From contig JALNQF010000143.1 of assembly GCA_028456385.1 (NCBI GenBank), forward strand, positions 1 through 64,000: a stretch of DNA of 64,000 nt, given 5' to 3'. Both the position numbers and the translations under genes were made by a program. The notes beneath the pieces were generated by a model. That model was not told where the DNA came from, did no database searches, and saw only the letters and a program-made list of their open reading frames with translations. Positions 53,036 through 64,000 of the stretch are shown here, piece after piece (within the stretch, counting starts at the first letter, position 1; the number at the start of each line of letters is the position of its first letter). This DNA is from Ophiosphaerella korrae. Its lineage: Eukaryota > Ascomycota > Dothideomycetes > Pleosporales > Phaeosphaeriaceae.

Positions 53036-54225
53036 GCTACACCACAACCATACTCAGCGAGAGATGGGACACGGTGTCAAACGGGACAAATAGCACGATG
53101 AGTGAAGCAGAGGGCGAAAATGGCGGCAATATATCATCGAGGCGATGTGCTCAGTCGTGATTGAGATACCCAAGCAAGACAACGGTAAAAGCGAGGAAAA
53201 TGGGGGAATGCATGTGCAACTTTGAAGCAATACTAGCAGCGTGAGGGCAGACATCTACGAACAATAAATACATTACGATAGATTTCCTCTGTGATTCACG
53301 GTCTCAGAATTCGCAGAGTCGGAAGTTACATCGAGTCTAACAGCAAAGTACACTCTACCTTATACTCAGCAACAGGAGTAAACAATGGAAGCTTACTACG
53401 CGCCTCGTCATCTCCACAATCCTCACTGTTCTGCAGTTCTAAGCGTGCCAACAGCCTTGATCACAACATCACCAACAAAACGACGCATCACACAATAGTC
53501 AAGCCCACAATTAAACATGCAAAAATTAGTGTGCTTTCAAGAACTACCGATTTCACAGGGTATAAGCTCACGCCGTCAAACCACGCGCATAGAAGCGCAA
53601 TCGCCCGTCTATACTCCATAGCACCGCTGCCACCCAAGACAAAAGAAAAAGCCAGAACAGGGGACTGTAAAAAAAAAAAAAAAAAAAACATGCAAGGAAA
53701 ACTGGGGGCTTTGTCGCTGGGAGAGGATTAGACTAGTAGTGGGAGTCGTGACTTCGTGGCGTCGTGAAGGAGTCCCAAAGAGGTTGCGCTGATGCAAGAA
53801 AATACAAGTGAAGTCAAAGGTGGTACAGGTGCTTCGCCGCAGGTGATAGAGCGGTTGGATAGCGAGTGAGCGGGCATAGAAACCAAGGTGGAGCTAGAGG
53901 TGGAAACCGTAAACGCCGTGCGCCTGCCCGTACGATGATTGAGCTGCTGAAGGCTGAGGATGTTGCTGATGTTGAACCTGGTCCAAAAAGCCGCTGAAGC
54001 GCCGGGTGCTGTCGGTGAACAATAAGCAAGAATGGAGGAGATTTCGATGGTGGCCATGTTGGTGATGATTTTGATTCTGGTTGGAAATGGATTGTGTGAT
54101 TCCAGATAGGTGGTTTTTACTAGACAGGTATGGTTGACCAATTTGAGGAAGATGCATTATCAAACGGTCCCTGCGGTCTTGTCAGAAACAGCCAGGCCAG
54201 GTTCATGCAGAGACAAGTGGCATAT
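53036..54225. other. Convergent 3' region with a poly-A tract
   Basis: About 1.2 kb between the LSm3 stop and the cyclin stop. A 20-base A run lies at 53669-53688. A 137-residue minus-strand frame at 53728-54141 has no family support and most likely reflects the cyclin 3' UTR. Confidence 0.6.
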
Positions 54226-56230
54226 TCACTTCCGTCTCCACGTCTGAGTAGCAAGACTGTCCCTGGACATGAAAGGAAGCGAGAAACCCTTGGAAATTTC
54301 CGCCTCGACGAAGATTGACGCTCGCTTATAGCGCTTGTCCGTGTACTTCTCGTGGACGGCAGCGTGATGCTTTTGTGGATTATCGCAGCATTCGACAATG
54401 GTAGACAAAAGCTGACGAAGTTGGGTGAAGGTATAACCAGAGTAATGAACGTGAGCCTGGGACTAAAAACTGTTAGCATGATACGTTTGAACGGATAGAC
54501 AACAACATACCCAATCACCCTTCTTCAGCATCAGGCGAGCCAGGCAATGCGCACCAGCTGACAAGAAGCTTGGAGCACAACCAACGAAGCGCTCGTCCAT
54601 GATAGTGATCTCAAGGAAGTACTTGGCGAGCGTACGAGTCTCAAGATCATAGTCATCAGCCTTGCTGATACGACGGAGGAAGCTCATTGGGCCTGGCCAA
54701 CCGAGTTCAAATTGAAGCATGCTCAACATGAATCGTTCAGCCTTCAAAACCTCATCGGCAGTATAAGCACCGTCGACCATATAGACGATCTCTTGCACCG
54801 AGGGACAGTTGATCTCTTCGTACTTGGCGGCCACGAAGAGAGCGGTTGCACCAACAAGCTGAAGTTTGCCAAGGGAGACGACCTTGCATGATAGGAAACG
54901 GTCGACATAGTTGACGGCGAGGAAGAGAGTCTCTGGGAGAAGCGTGAAGCGGTTGTGGACCTGAACAAGCCAGTCCATCAACACTGATCGCATCGACCAC
55001 TGAATCTCTGCCTGGTGATCCATGTATGTGGCGTTGGGCTTCATGCGCTCTTCAAGCGCGTGCATGTACGAAAAGATCTCATCGCCATACTCGGCAACCA
55101 TTGATGTGTCCCATGACTCGTCTTCAACGTCCTCTGCAGACCGATTGGCCTCGACGAACAGGCGTGCGGCATCGAGTTCGCGCTGGGTCTTCGCTGTAAC
55201 CCTTGGTGCAAGGACCTGAGTGACGCCACCCGTGGTGTTATCACCTCGCGATCGGAAGGAGCGAACAGTGGTGTGTCCGTCGAAGTCATAGTACTCCTCC
55301 TCTTCTTCGTCTTCCTCCCAGTAATCCTCACGATCGAGGGACTGTGCGATCTCTTCGTTGCGCTCCTGCTCGATGACACGGGCCTGCTCCTCTAAGGCAT
55401 CAAGGTATTCATATTTGTCCTCAGGCTCAGCGTGGGCAGCATCATGCTTGCTGTCAATTACAACCCTCTCCTCCTTCACAGCAACCTCCTCTAGAATAGG
55501 AGCTACTGGTTCGGATGCCTGTGCTGGGGCACGGTCCACACTGGGAAATGAGAGAGGTTGGGAGACAAGGGGCTGTCGCGACAGAACAGATGCAATGGAC
55601 GTGTCTGAAGCAGGCTCGACCTTGGATTCCTTGAAGACAGCCGTGGACTTCTTGGAAAGGATCTTGCGGATGTTGTTGGCGGGTTGACTGACATTCTGTG
55701 TAGCTGGCTTGGTCACGGCCGATGCGCCATCGCTGGCAAGCGTAATGTTGCCCTGTGACGAAGTGATGTTTGCCAATGGACGCTGCGCAGGTCGAAGCAA
55801 CGCGCCAGACTTTGCAACCTCTTTGATCGAAGCAACGGCCGGGTCCTTGAGGACAGCGGCATTCTTCTTGCCGAGAACCTGAATGTCGTCCTTCGCAACA
55901 GGCTGCCGGGTGTTGCTGACATCTGCGAAAACAGTTCGCTTGGCCGCGGCCGCCTTAATGCCGCCTACCTGCATTAGTGTGGATAGTACAGGTGTTGACT
56001 TGTTACGCTGGTGAAGGGCTTTTCCGGTGGGAAGCTGAGGGAGCGCGTTTTCGTCGCGTATACGCAGCGTGCGTGCGGGACGTTGAGGCTGCAGGGCTCG
56101 GTTAGCGCATGTTGACTTGTGTTCTTGGTGAAGGTGCGTTTGTCGATAAAATTTGTGATGGAAGTCGACTTGTACCACTGCAGCGGGCACGGAATGGAGG
56201 CGGTGACAGGGCTCTTACTTTTGCGTCCAT
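54226..56230 (-). CDS. G2/mitotic B-type cyclin
   Basis: Three exons (56230-56219, 56088-54511, 54462-54226) give 608 residues. The first exon encodes only MDAK; splicing yields MDAKPQRPARTLRIRDENALP. The two cyclin boxes occupy about residues 345-590: MRSVLMDWLVQVHNRF (CDK-contact MRxxLxDWL motif), LFLAVNYVDRFLS, LQLVGATALFVAAKYEE and later CAPSFLSAGAHCLARLML. An acidic region (EDYWEEDEEEEEYYDFD) precedes them. A probable destruction box variant is RTVFADVSN, with Phe where Leu is usual. These cyclins activate Cdk1 at mitotic entry and are destroyed by APC/C. A KEN box is not evident. It shares a 2.9 kb divergent region with the Zn2Cys6 regulator. Confidence 0.93.
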
Positions 56231-59167
56231 GCTGTGCTTGAGTCTTCAATTGATATTGAGAGCTCGTGGAAGAGATGCGCAGTGAGAGTGACTGATGCAG
56301 GAAGATTGTCGGCGATGTGATCGATAGGGGCGGCGCGGTGTCGAAGCGCTACAAAACTGAGGCCGGTATAAAGAAGCTGTCCATCTAACTTTGACGTTAA
56401 TGAGATACACAGGCGGATAGCTACGGGCAAGCAGGCGACAAGAGAAGTGGTGTAGCAAGCGGCGGCCTGGCGGGTGTAAGAAGCTATAAAGCTCGAACGT
56501 GAGTAATGTTTACCATCACAACGCGAAGCAGCTCATAGAGCTCGCAGACGCTAGTCCAGAACCGGCGGAGCGTTCCAGCCTGTGCCACCCCGGTCCCAAT
56601 CGTCCAGGGCAACCGTCGCGCCGACTAGCCGAGCACTATAACGTCATTATTGTGAGAACGCGGGCATCAGAAGAATGTCAAAAAGCGATTTTGCCATGCG
56701 CCACGCCACACATGGCTTCCACAACCACAGTAAATCAGCTGCGCCTTTGAACATATGCTCTGAAGATAATCCGATTCTTTTTCTGCTTTTTTCTCCCGTC
56801 ATGCGTATGTTCTGCCCACCCCACCTTCAACGCGTCGATCGCGGTCCAGCCCGTCGCGCTGGTATTACGAAGTCACGTGCCCCACACCATCTGCCGACCC
56901 CACTGAAACATCTCTATACACAGTCTATATTGCCATAACAACCCCTGTACGCCTTCAGCCAAACTCGCGCATGGCCTCGAATGCGGTCGCAATCACATTG
57001 TTGTTGTCGACATCACTCATCCGGCCCACTCTGCGCTGCCGATAGCCTATCATTCCGTGCGACGCAGCTTGTTTTCAGACTGTAGCCCACCTTACCCTGC
57101 AGATCATGCCATTGCTTCACATCATCCTAGAACAGCCGTTCCGCGTTGGACAAAGCCAGTCACCAGTGTGGGCACTTTGGAGGAATTAGTCAATCGCCTT
57201 GTTCGCTTGCTTTGTCGTGCGTGGATGCCGAGCCCACAGCTTCACCGACACTTGTAGGGACCGGCAGCACCCGCGACGTGCATGCACGACGCCTATTTTG
57301 CGATAAATTGATTGCTACTGGGTCCGCGACTGCGATTCAGTTGCAAAATTGCTTGCGCCAGTTGTGTGCGCACATGGACAACATGGAGGGGTCGTCACGT
57401 ATGAGTCTAGACGGCTATCGATGGAACAGACCACGAACCACACACACAGCGCTACGTAAACGTTCATTACAGCTCGTTCCAGCACATGCAGGGCCGAGTT
57501 TTACGTGCGCCACTGTCAATCACGCTTCCACTTAGATCATCAAAAATAAGGCTGCGCACACGGCATGGCAGGCCAACTCAATACATTGTGACTGCTATGA
57601 TGTAAATTGATTACCGTCCCATTGGTCCTTGCAGGAGTTGTGACGCTGAGCCAACCTCCGAATGTTTCACCGAGATGCGCCGCTGTCAATAGGCATTCTC
57701 AACATTAGTGAAATACTCTGCCGAAAGGCCTATAGTGACTATCTGCGAGGTGTTGCTCGTGAGCAGATGTTTGGCACTCGTTGTCGCACAAACTTGTCTC
57801 CTGGAGGCGCCGAACGCCACCTGCCAATGAAACCCAGCGCTTCAGGCAATCTGGGGGACGGGAGACCTCTTGAGCACTTGACCCATATTCTTATCGAGCG
57901 GCGATCCAGATTTGGACATTACCGAGTGCTCTAAAGACGTTGGGGTTGCGCATCACAGTGCTCGCCTTGTTCACATGGGAGGTTAACGTGCGCCTGCATG
58001 TGGCCAGCAAAGTGGCACGCAGCTGATTGGCCAGGTCTGATGTTTTGTCGAGCGCTGTGGCAGCATGATTGAGGACTTCTTGTGTGGATATATGTCCTGA
58101 TGTCCAACAAGCGTTGTTCCTTCTTGTGGCATGCATTCTAGACTGGCTCAACGATTGGGCGCATAGCTGGCGCCCGGAGTCTGCCCATGTTTCGATGTTA
58201 AGTGGCATGCACCAAACACAGCACCAAGTCCTGGCAGCCCTTCAGGCCGGTTGGGATTCTATCTCACCGTCTTTGCGACCTGGGGCAAGTGCATTTAGTC
58301 TCAAGGCGCGGTGGATGCTGGGTGGATGTGCAGCGCAGTGCCATGCAATAGGCATGCGGAATGCGCTGGACGGAGGATGTGCTATTACCAGTACCAATAT
58401 AGCTAGAAGAGGCTTTGAATGCACTGGCGACCAACAATTCGCAGCTTTTGGCGCACGAGAAGCGTGCGTGGTTGCCGTGAAGCGGTTCCAAGTCTCCGGT
58501 AGTCGTTCATGTAGTTTCGCTAATAGGATGCGCCCTCCTCTCTTCCTCAACCACGCACATCCCTCAACTAACCCCCACAGCGACACTCGCGGTAAGTCCT
58601 CTCCCCGAGCGCCCATTACACCTCCAGTACTGCCGATGCCGCATTTTGGTGCTCGTCTGATCCCATCGCTCCGCTGCGCATCTGCCCGCTGACCTGACGT
58701 TGCCAGCCAGCGGCGGTATACGGAATCAGCTCGAAGCACCTCGTTTGAGAGCAACTGGCGTCCCCATCACTGCAGTCGGTATGTATACCTTTGTCCCATG
58801 TCCATGCGACCACGTGGATGCATCATTATGCCTTTGATGGCGGCCTTCGCGAGCTTGGCTGCTGTCGTTGCTGGCTCCCTGCACGCCATCTACCCGGCAG
58901 CGGTGACCACCTCCCCACAGCCTCCCTTCCGCTGAGCCACTTCCGCGTCTCCATGAGAAGCATTGAGATCGTCCAGAACCACCATCAAGACCCATCAACT
59001 GACATATTCCATCCCAGGCCCGACAATCGATTATCCTTCCCCGACCGCCATTCGCTCTGAGCCCTTGCGACACCGGCGGGATCGGTGTGCCGCCTACCCA
59101 GACGACGCATACCGCACCGCGCATAGCAAACACTATACCATACATAGCACATACCAGGAGACCTAAT
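56231..59167. promoter_or_regulatory. Long divergent intergenic region
   Basis: About 2.9 kb separates the cyclin start and the Zn2Cys6 regulator start, unusually long for this part of the window. I see many mid-size frames on both strands but no family, splice structure or codon pattern that supports a gene. It may hold long 5' UTRs or a non-coding transcript; the sequence alone does not show one. Confidence 0.55.
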
Positions 59168-61290
59168 ATGCAACTTTCCAATATGCTGTCAGGCTCTCTG
59201 CTATCGGGCGCACAACAGCGCTATCCCGAGACGGTCGAGGAGCTCCTTGCGAGCCAGCAGCACAAAGCCAGAGAATCACCACCTGACTATGATACGCTTG
59301 CTCAGAGCGCTGATTCAAGCCTTATGGATGTCTACCCTAGTACGGAGACGGCTTCGGCGCATGATTCGCTGTCGCCTACCAAGCAGGTCCAGCCCAAGCA
59401 CGTCAGTTTCGAGCTCCTGCTTCCCCAGTCTCCACAGCACAGAGCTCGCCTCCCTATGCGGGTGAACATCTACCCTCATGATACGACTGAGTCAATTATT
59501 ACAACCGTCAAGAACTTTTACGGTTTGTATGAGCCACGCTGCCGTGGCGTCATACTCGAAGACCGTCACGGCAACACGCTCATCGCGAGGTTCGAGAACT
59601 TCGAGCATGACATGGTAGTTTACGTACGAGCTACAATAGTAGACCTCGAAGTGGAAGAATACTCGCCTGCGCCTCGCCAGCCCACGGCATCTCCTCGTCG
59701 CCCTCGCCCGCACCTGGACGAGGCGTTTCAGATGCTTCCACCCATCAACTACCCCCAAGCTACAGCGCGCGCTGACTCTCGCAACGGGCGCCGAACCCAC
59801 TCTCCCCATTCTGGGCGAGGACGGAGGAGTGCTTCTGCTAGCACTCATGCCAAACGCAATCGCCCTTCTGTGAAGAGCCGTGGTAATAGCTCCCATGGTA
59901 GTTTTGTAGAAGCTCATGGGGACGGGTACAGCGACCTCAGCGATGGCGGCGAGGGCTCTGTTACAAGCTCCCGCCGCTCACGTAAGGAGCCTCTTGCGAG
60001 CGCTGATATTAGTGTTGACAACATCGTCGAGGGTGGGCGCCGAAAGCGCGCGAAGTTTGACAGCTCGGTAAGTCATGGTCTTGTATGGAAGCTGTTGCGC
60101 AGTGTATCTAACATTGGCGCCTTTTGCAGGAGCTACCTCTGTTTGTTCCTCCTCAGGTCCCGATGACTGCCTCACTCTCATCCGTCTCCCCCCAGCGGCG
60201 CGTCAGTGGTAACACTGCAGGCTCGCCCTATTCGATCGGCAACCAGCAGACCTTCTCTTACTCACATCCACTTCCTTCTCCACAGAGCTATGGGCAGGTG
60301 GATAGCTCGTATCTCCCTGGGTTGGCGACGCCATACTCAGCCTCGAGCAACCCTGCGCAAGGGTACAAGGGACGCTCTCGGGGTTCGGGGCACTATGGAC
60401 AATACCGCTACTCAGGCAGTGGGGTTATGCCAACTCCAGACACAACCTTGGCAAGTGTCAGTGTCATCTCTGACGAGGACGTTGCGCGCCAGCTTATGCG
60501 CCTGGGTGATGCATCCAACTTCTCCACCCATGGCCGTACTTCCACTTCCACCCTTGATGATGCTCTGAGCGGCAAAGCTGCTGCATCTTCTAGCGATGAG
60601 TCTGATAACGGAAGCGACGACGGGAATGGACTTCCTCTTCTCTCATACGACTTGGGACGAACGAACGAGGCTGTGCGTGGATATGATACTGGAGAGAGCA
60701 GTGATGATTATGAAGACAACAGGGATGGCTCCTTCAAGGGCGAAAGTGATGAGATGGTGCCGGATGAGCACAACAACCAGCGAGTCGAGCTTGGCGTCGT
60801 CAAAGCTCGCTCATCAGTCACTAGCAAATCTGGCAAGCCTGCCAAACCTCGCTCTCTCTCAAAGAGCAAGCCAAAGGTCAACGGTGTCAGCAAGCCACCA
60901 ATGTCGCCAACTTCATTGCCCACGCAGTCGCGCAAGACTTCAAGCGCTTCACTCAACTTCCAGCATCAGCTTGGCGCTGATGAAGAAGATCTCTCGAGCA
61001 AGCCTCGCTGCCAACGATGCCGTAAGAGCAAGAAAGGCTGTGACCGGCAGAGACCTTGCCAACGTTGCAAAGATGCCGGTATCGGTGCTGATGGCTGCGT
61101 GAGTGAAGATGAAGGCAACGGTAGGAAGGGGCGTTATGGACGCCATATGGGCGTTTCTGTCAAGAAGCCATCGGCCCCGACGACCTCGATGGCACCTCCG
61201 CCCATGCACGATTTCAATGTGCCTATGGATACTGCTCATCCTATCCTAAGTGCTAGCTCCATTGACAAGAGCAAGAAGCGCAAGAGGTAA
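59168..61290 (+). CDS. Zn2Cys6 transcription factor with C-terminal cluster
   Basis: Two exons (59168-60067, 60130-61290, intron 62 bases) give 686 residues. Near the N-terminus a short conserved block reads RYPETVEELLASQQHKARESPPDYDTL. Residues about 78-160 form a compact, probably beta-grasp-like domain: PMRVNIYPHDTTESIITT, FYGLYEPRCRGVILEDRHGN. The middle is disordered and Ser-rich with acidic runs. The zinc cluster lies near the C-terminus (about residues 593-623): CQRC, RKSKKG, CDRQRP, CQRC, then DGC, with spacing C-x2-C-x6-C-x5-C-x2-C-x9-C, followed by GRKGRYGRHMGV and a basic end KSKKRKR. Unlike most Zn2Cys6 factors, it has no C-terminal fungal TF domain. It is a nuclear regulator with unknown targets. 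An upstream in-frame extension lacks an ATG in good context. Confidence 0.85.
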
Positions 61291-62387
61291 CAACACATCG
61301 TTACCCATTTGTTATGCGAAATCTCGCCGAGCATTGGATGTCGCTCATATCATTCCTCGTATTGGTTCGCGACATTCTTCCCGGCTCGTTATTGCTTCCT
61401 ACACGGCTTGACAGTACCTGGAATTCTGGATACTACATTGCGTTGCGCGTCTTTGGGAATCTTCCCGCGTCACTCTTTATTAGCAAGTTCAACATACATC
61501 TACGCGCTTGCTCTCAGCATCGCCATGAATGGGATGAGTGGGTGTCTGAAAATTGACATGGAGTTACAGGTGGAATGGGACTGGGACGTTGGTGGATATC
61601 ATGGTGGAGGGTAGGTAGGTATATGGCTACAGGGTCAAGGTTGGGGTCTGGATGTCTGATCAGTTGGCGCGTTGTTTGCGGCGGAGAAGCGTTTTCTATT
61701 TATTTTTTGTTTCGCTTACGACCTGTTTTTGACAATAGCGATATTTAGCTTACGATATTCAATAACGACTATACAAGTGCAAGTTGATGGTAGAGTACTA
61801 GGGTTAGTGAGGTCGTGTGCTTGATTTGGCACATGCACGACCACCGGTGAGAATCGCTGGTCAACGTAACACTGCATATCAAGGCGAAACAGGATGACGT
61901 TGACAAACAAACATGATTGTGCATATATCTTTGGAAGACTGGATCGATTGATCAAGGCATTTAAGGCGAGAGCCTGACAATACTCATCATATTTTACGTC
62001 AATCATGTCAAGGATGTCGAGGTTGAGCTATTCTGGGTGAGACGAACTGGCGTTGGATTATTAGCGGGCCAGGAACGGGGTGAAGTGGGGCAGAGTGTGG
62101 CTGCGGCAGGACGCCTACAGGATTGGCGAATCACCGATGGCTGTGCTGGTATGGAGCTGAGGATCAACCGTGTCTCATAAAGTAACTACGGGGCGCATCC
62201 TTCGCTCTCCTCTCGTCGTCTAACAGCCTTGCATTGCGCAGAGGAGAATGCGCTTTTGCGTTCCTTCGTTCGCTGTTGTGGCTTTGCTCTATCCTCTTGG
62301 TTCAGCAGCCCTCGTACGCAGCCACACTTGTAACCAGTAGCTCAGCAACAAGCCTCACCTCGCAGATCGCCGGAATCTTTGGGTGTC
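61291..62387. other. Intergenic region
   Basis: About 1.1 kb between the regulator stop and the transglutaminase-like gene start. The first part is probably 3' UTR and the last 250 bases a promoter. No gene or RNA is visible. Confidence 0.6.
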
Positions 62388-64000
62388 ATGGCTGAAGGAA
62401 GCATCAAGGCTCGCATCGCCGCCCTCAACCTTGAAGAAGTTCATGCTCCGGCTCCGGATGTAAAGCCGGCATACAGCTACGATGTCGTCACTACAAAGAA
62501 AAAGCCGCCCCCGCCTCCTCCGAGTCAGCGCCCGCCAGCATACCAGCGACAGCAAACAGTTAACAATCCCCCAATTCTGAGCAACGCCCCTACGAGTGCA
62601 CGCCAAATAGGCAATCAGCCTGTAGCTGCACCAAGCCCCAGCCCCCGACCTTCACCTGCTCTGCCGCCGCGCCCACCCCCACGAAACAACACCAGCAACA
62701 ATGGCACTCCACGACAGACTCCTACTCTACCGCCACGAAGGCCCTCAGACAACCGCAGCCTATATCGCCGCGAATCGACCGAGTCCATATCCACTGTAGC
62801 TTCGGGCATTTCAACATTATCACTGGGCTCTAGGACCGGCACAAGTAACAGTAATGGCGCAACATACCAAGTTCGCGCCCCAGCATACGATCCCTCAAAA
62901 CTCCCACCACTGCCACCGAAAAGAGCATCAGAAGAAAAGAGCGCAACTAGAAGTGCCATGAAGAGCAGGAGAGACTATGTGCCAAGTCATTCACTACCAC
63001 CTGCTCTGCCCAAGACGCCAGAACTCCCGGCACGACCATCGCTACCACCAAGGCAGTCAACCACTCAGGATCCACCAGCCTTGCCACCAGCCTTGCCCAG
63101 TAGGCCTACTCAGAGCAACGGAACCACGCCCAGGATGAGTAGAATAGTAGCTCCACCGCCACGCAAGTCAGCGCTGGAGCTGGGTTTCAATAACAAAGCC
63201 GTAGAACCGCCCCCTGTGCCTCAGAATCGGCCTTCACCGGCCCCTGCTACGGCATCACCACCACCTGTTCCGCTAGCTTCAAGACCCAATCTAGATGCCA
63301 TCATGGCTTCCAAGCCAAAGCCTGGAGCCGTAGGATCTTGCCTTATATGCCGAGACTTTTCTGGTCCTGATGAACATGCTGCCCGTTTCCCGCGGACACA
63401 ACTTCCATCTTCTGATGTGGGCTGGCTTGCGCATCAACTCTGTTCACCCTTCCCCTCTCCGACCGACAAGGCGCGAGCTATTTTTGTATGGCTGCATTAT
63501 AATGTTGACTATGATGTGCATTCATTCTTCAGTGGGACAATTTCGCCTACGACTCCTGAAAAGACCATCACAAGCGGCTTAGCTGTATGTGAAGGCTATG
63601 CTGGCTTGTTTGCTGCGCTGGCGCTGAAGGCCGGTTTGCAAGCGTTTGTGTGTTCAGGAGATAGCAAAGGTTATGGGCATACGCCTCTGGAGCCTGGACA
63701 GCCACTACCCGCATTCGACTCGAACCATGCGTGGAATGCTGTGTGTATTGATAATGGTGAATGGAAGCTGATTGACCCTTGCTGGGGTGCCGGGCATCTT
63801 GGGTGCCAGATGAAGAATGAAGGGTATGTATTGGCACACAAATTAACGAATTCTGCTAAGCATCCCAGCTATGTTCGAAAGTTCAACGCATCGCAATTCA
63901 CAATGGACAACAATGAGTTTGGCATGAAGCATTTCCCATCTGACAACGCCCATCAGTTCCGCACAGATGGCCGCGTCCTCTCATTCGAAGAATTCAAGCG
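62388..64000 (+). CDS. Transglutaminase-like domain protein with proline-rich N-terminus (partial)
   Basis: Exon 1 is 62388-63823; exon 2 starts at 63869 and runs off the window, so the 3' end is missing. The N-terminus MAEGSIKARIAALNL is followed by about 300 disordered residues full of polyproline motifs (PPPPPPSQRPPAY, ALPPRPPPRN, LPPLPPKR), likely SH3-binding. Then a short CLICRDFSG stretch leads into a transglutaminase-like (TGc) domain: CEGYAGLFAAL with Cys401, NHAWNAV with His447 and LIDPCWGAG with Asp463, an intact catalytic triad. Fungal proteins of this type, such as Cyk3, act in cytokinesis and septum formation and may lack enzyme activity; here the triad is complete. No SH3 domain is present in the visible part. 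Confidence 0.82.
   Translation, partial: MAEGSIKARIAALNLEEVHAPAPDVKPAYSYDVVTTKKKPPPPPPSQRPPAYQRQQTVNNPPILSNAPTSARQIGNQPVAAPSPSPRPSPALPPRPPPRNNTSNNGTPRQTPTLPPRRPSDNRSLYRRESTESISTVASGISTLSLGSRTGTSNSNGATYQVRAPAYDPSKLPPLPPKRASEEKSATRSAMKSRRDYVPSHSLPPALPKTPELPARPSLPPRQSTTQDPPALPPALPSRPTQSNGTTPRMSRIVAPPPRKSALELGFNNKAVEPPPVPQNRPSPAPATASPPPVPLASRPNLDAIMASKPKPGAVGSCLICRDFSGPDEHAARFPRTQLPSSDVGWLAHQLCSPFPSPTDKARAIFVWLHYNVDYDVHSFFSGTISPTTPEKTITSGLAVCEGYAGLFAALALKAGLQAFVCSGDSKGYGHTPLEPGQPLPAFDSNHAWNAVCIDNGEWKLIDPCWGAGHLGCQMKNEGYVLAHKLTNSAKHPSYVRKFNASQFTMDNNEFGMKHFPSDNAHQFRTDGRVLSFEEFK

Noticed and set aside
53728..54141. 137-residue minus-strand frame downstream of cyclin B
   Set aside because: No family features and directly in line with the cyclin transcript, so most likely its 3' UTR.
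56500..58700. Several 80-200 residue frames between cyclin B and the Zn2Cys6 regulator
   Set aside because: They overlap on both strands, lack motifs and show no consistent splice structure.

Overview
The window looks like nuclear DNA of a filamentous ascomycete, most likely a Dothideomycete. The evidence is short introns (about 45-130 nt) with CTAAT-type branch points, and fungal-only families such as DUF7580, an Ams2/SPT21-type GATA factor, C-terminal Zn2Cys6 regulators, a trihydroxynaphthalene-reductase-like SDR and fungal P450s. The class-level call is inference. It opens with 77 consecutive C, which resembles a contig-end artefact more than biology. No tRNA, rRNA, CRISPR array, telomere repeat, or PKS, NRPS or terpene synthase backbone gene was seen. 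Most gene models were built by hand from frame continuity, splice signals and family alignment; nearly all of them close in frame.

Layout. 0-4 kb: a WSC-domain remnant, a Gfo/Idh/MocA oxidoreductase and a conserved Ser/Pro-rich protein. 4.9-11.3 kb: a divergent pair, a DUF7580 protein and a 1352-residue zinc-finger protein with an ARID-like segment. 11.5-14 kb: a broken SDR copy, a small Cys/His-rich protein and an intact SDR. 14.8-31.9 kb: a housekeeping block with SurE-type phosphatase, PIF1 helicase, a PUB1/TIA1-type RNA-binding protein, an acidic coiled-coil nuclear-type protein, the Ams2-like GATA factor, SmD2 and dihydroxyacetone kinase. 32-49 kb: an AT-rich, gene-poor accessory block with three unrelated P450s, a 335-bp MITE-like element 58 bp from one P450 start codon, diverged repeats, a decayed P-loop/HAD/UPRTase gene and a dynamin-like GTPase with two frameshifts. 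49.5-64 kb: a small secreted cysteine protein, a YBP1/glomulin-type protein, LSm3, cyclin B, a Zn2Cys6 regulator and a transglutaminase-like protein cut by the window end.

How the genes fit together. The conserved blocks hold cell-cycle and chromatin genes (cyclin B, Ams2-like, PIF1), RNA processing (SmD2, LSm3, PUB1) and stress or central metabolism (YBP1-like, dihydroxyacetone kinase). Several are divergent pairs sharing one promoter region: DUF7580 with the ARID protein, Ams2-like with SmD2, YBP1-like with LSm3, and cyclin B with the Zn2Cys6 regulator. The P450 block lacks a backbone enzyme and sits among decaying genes and element remnants, as expected for a fast-evolving compartment.

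The most unusual signals are three predicted GC-AG introns in unrelated genes, a GATA finger stretched by about 50 residues in a protein that also carries a Zn2Cys6 cluster, a P450 whose haem-loop glycine is replaced by lysine, a frame-neutral 57-nt intron in the PUB1-type gene, and the ARID/zinc-finger fusion.
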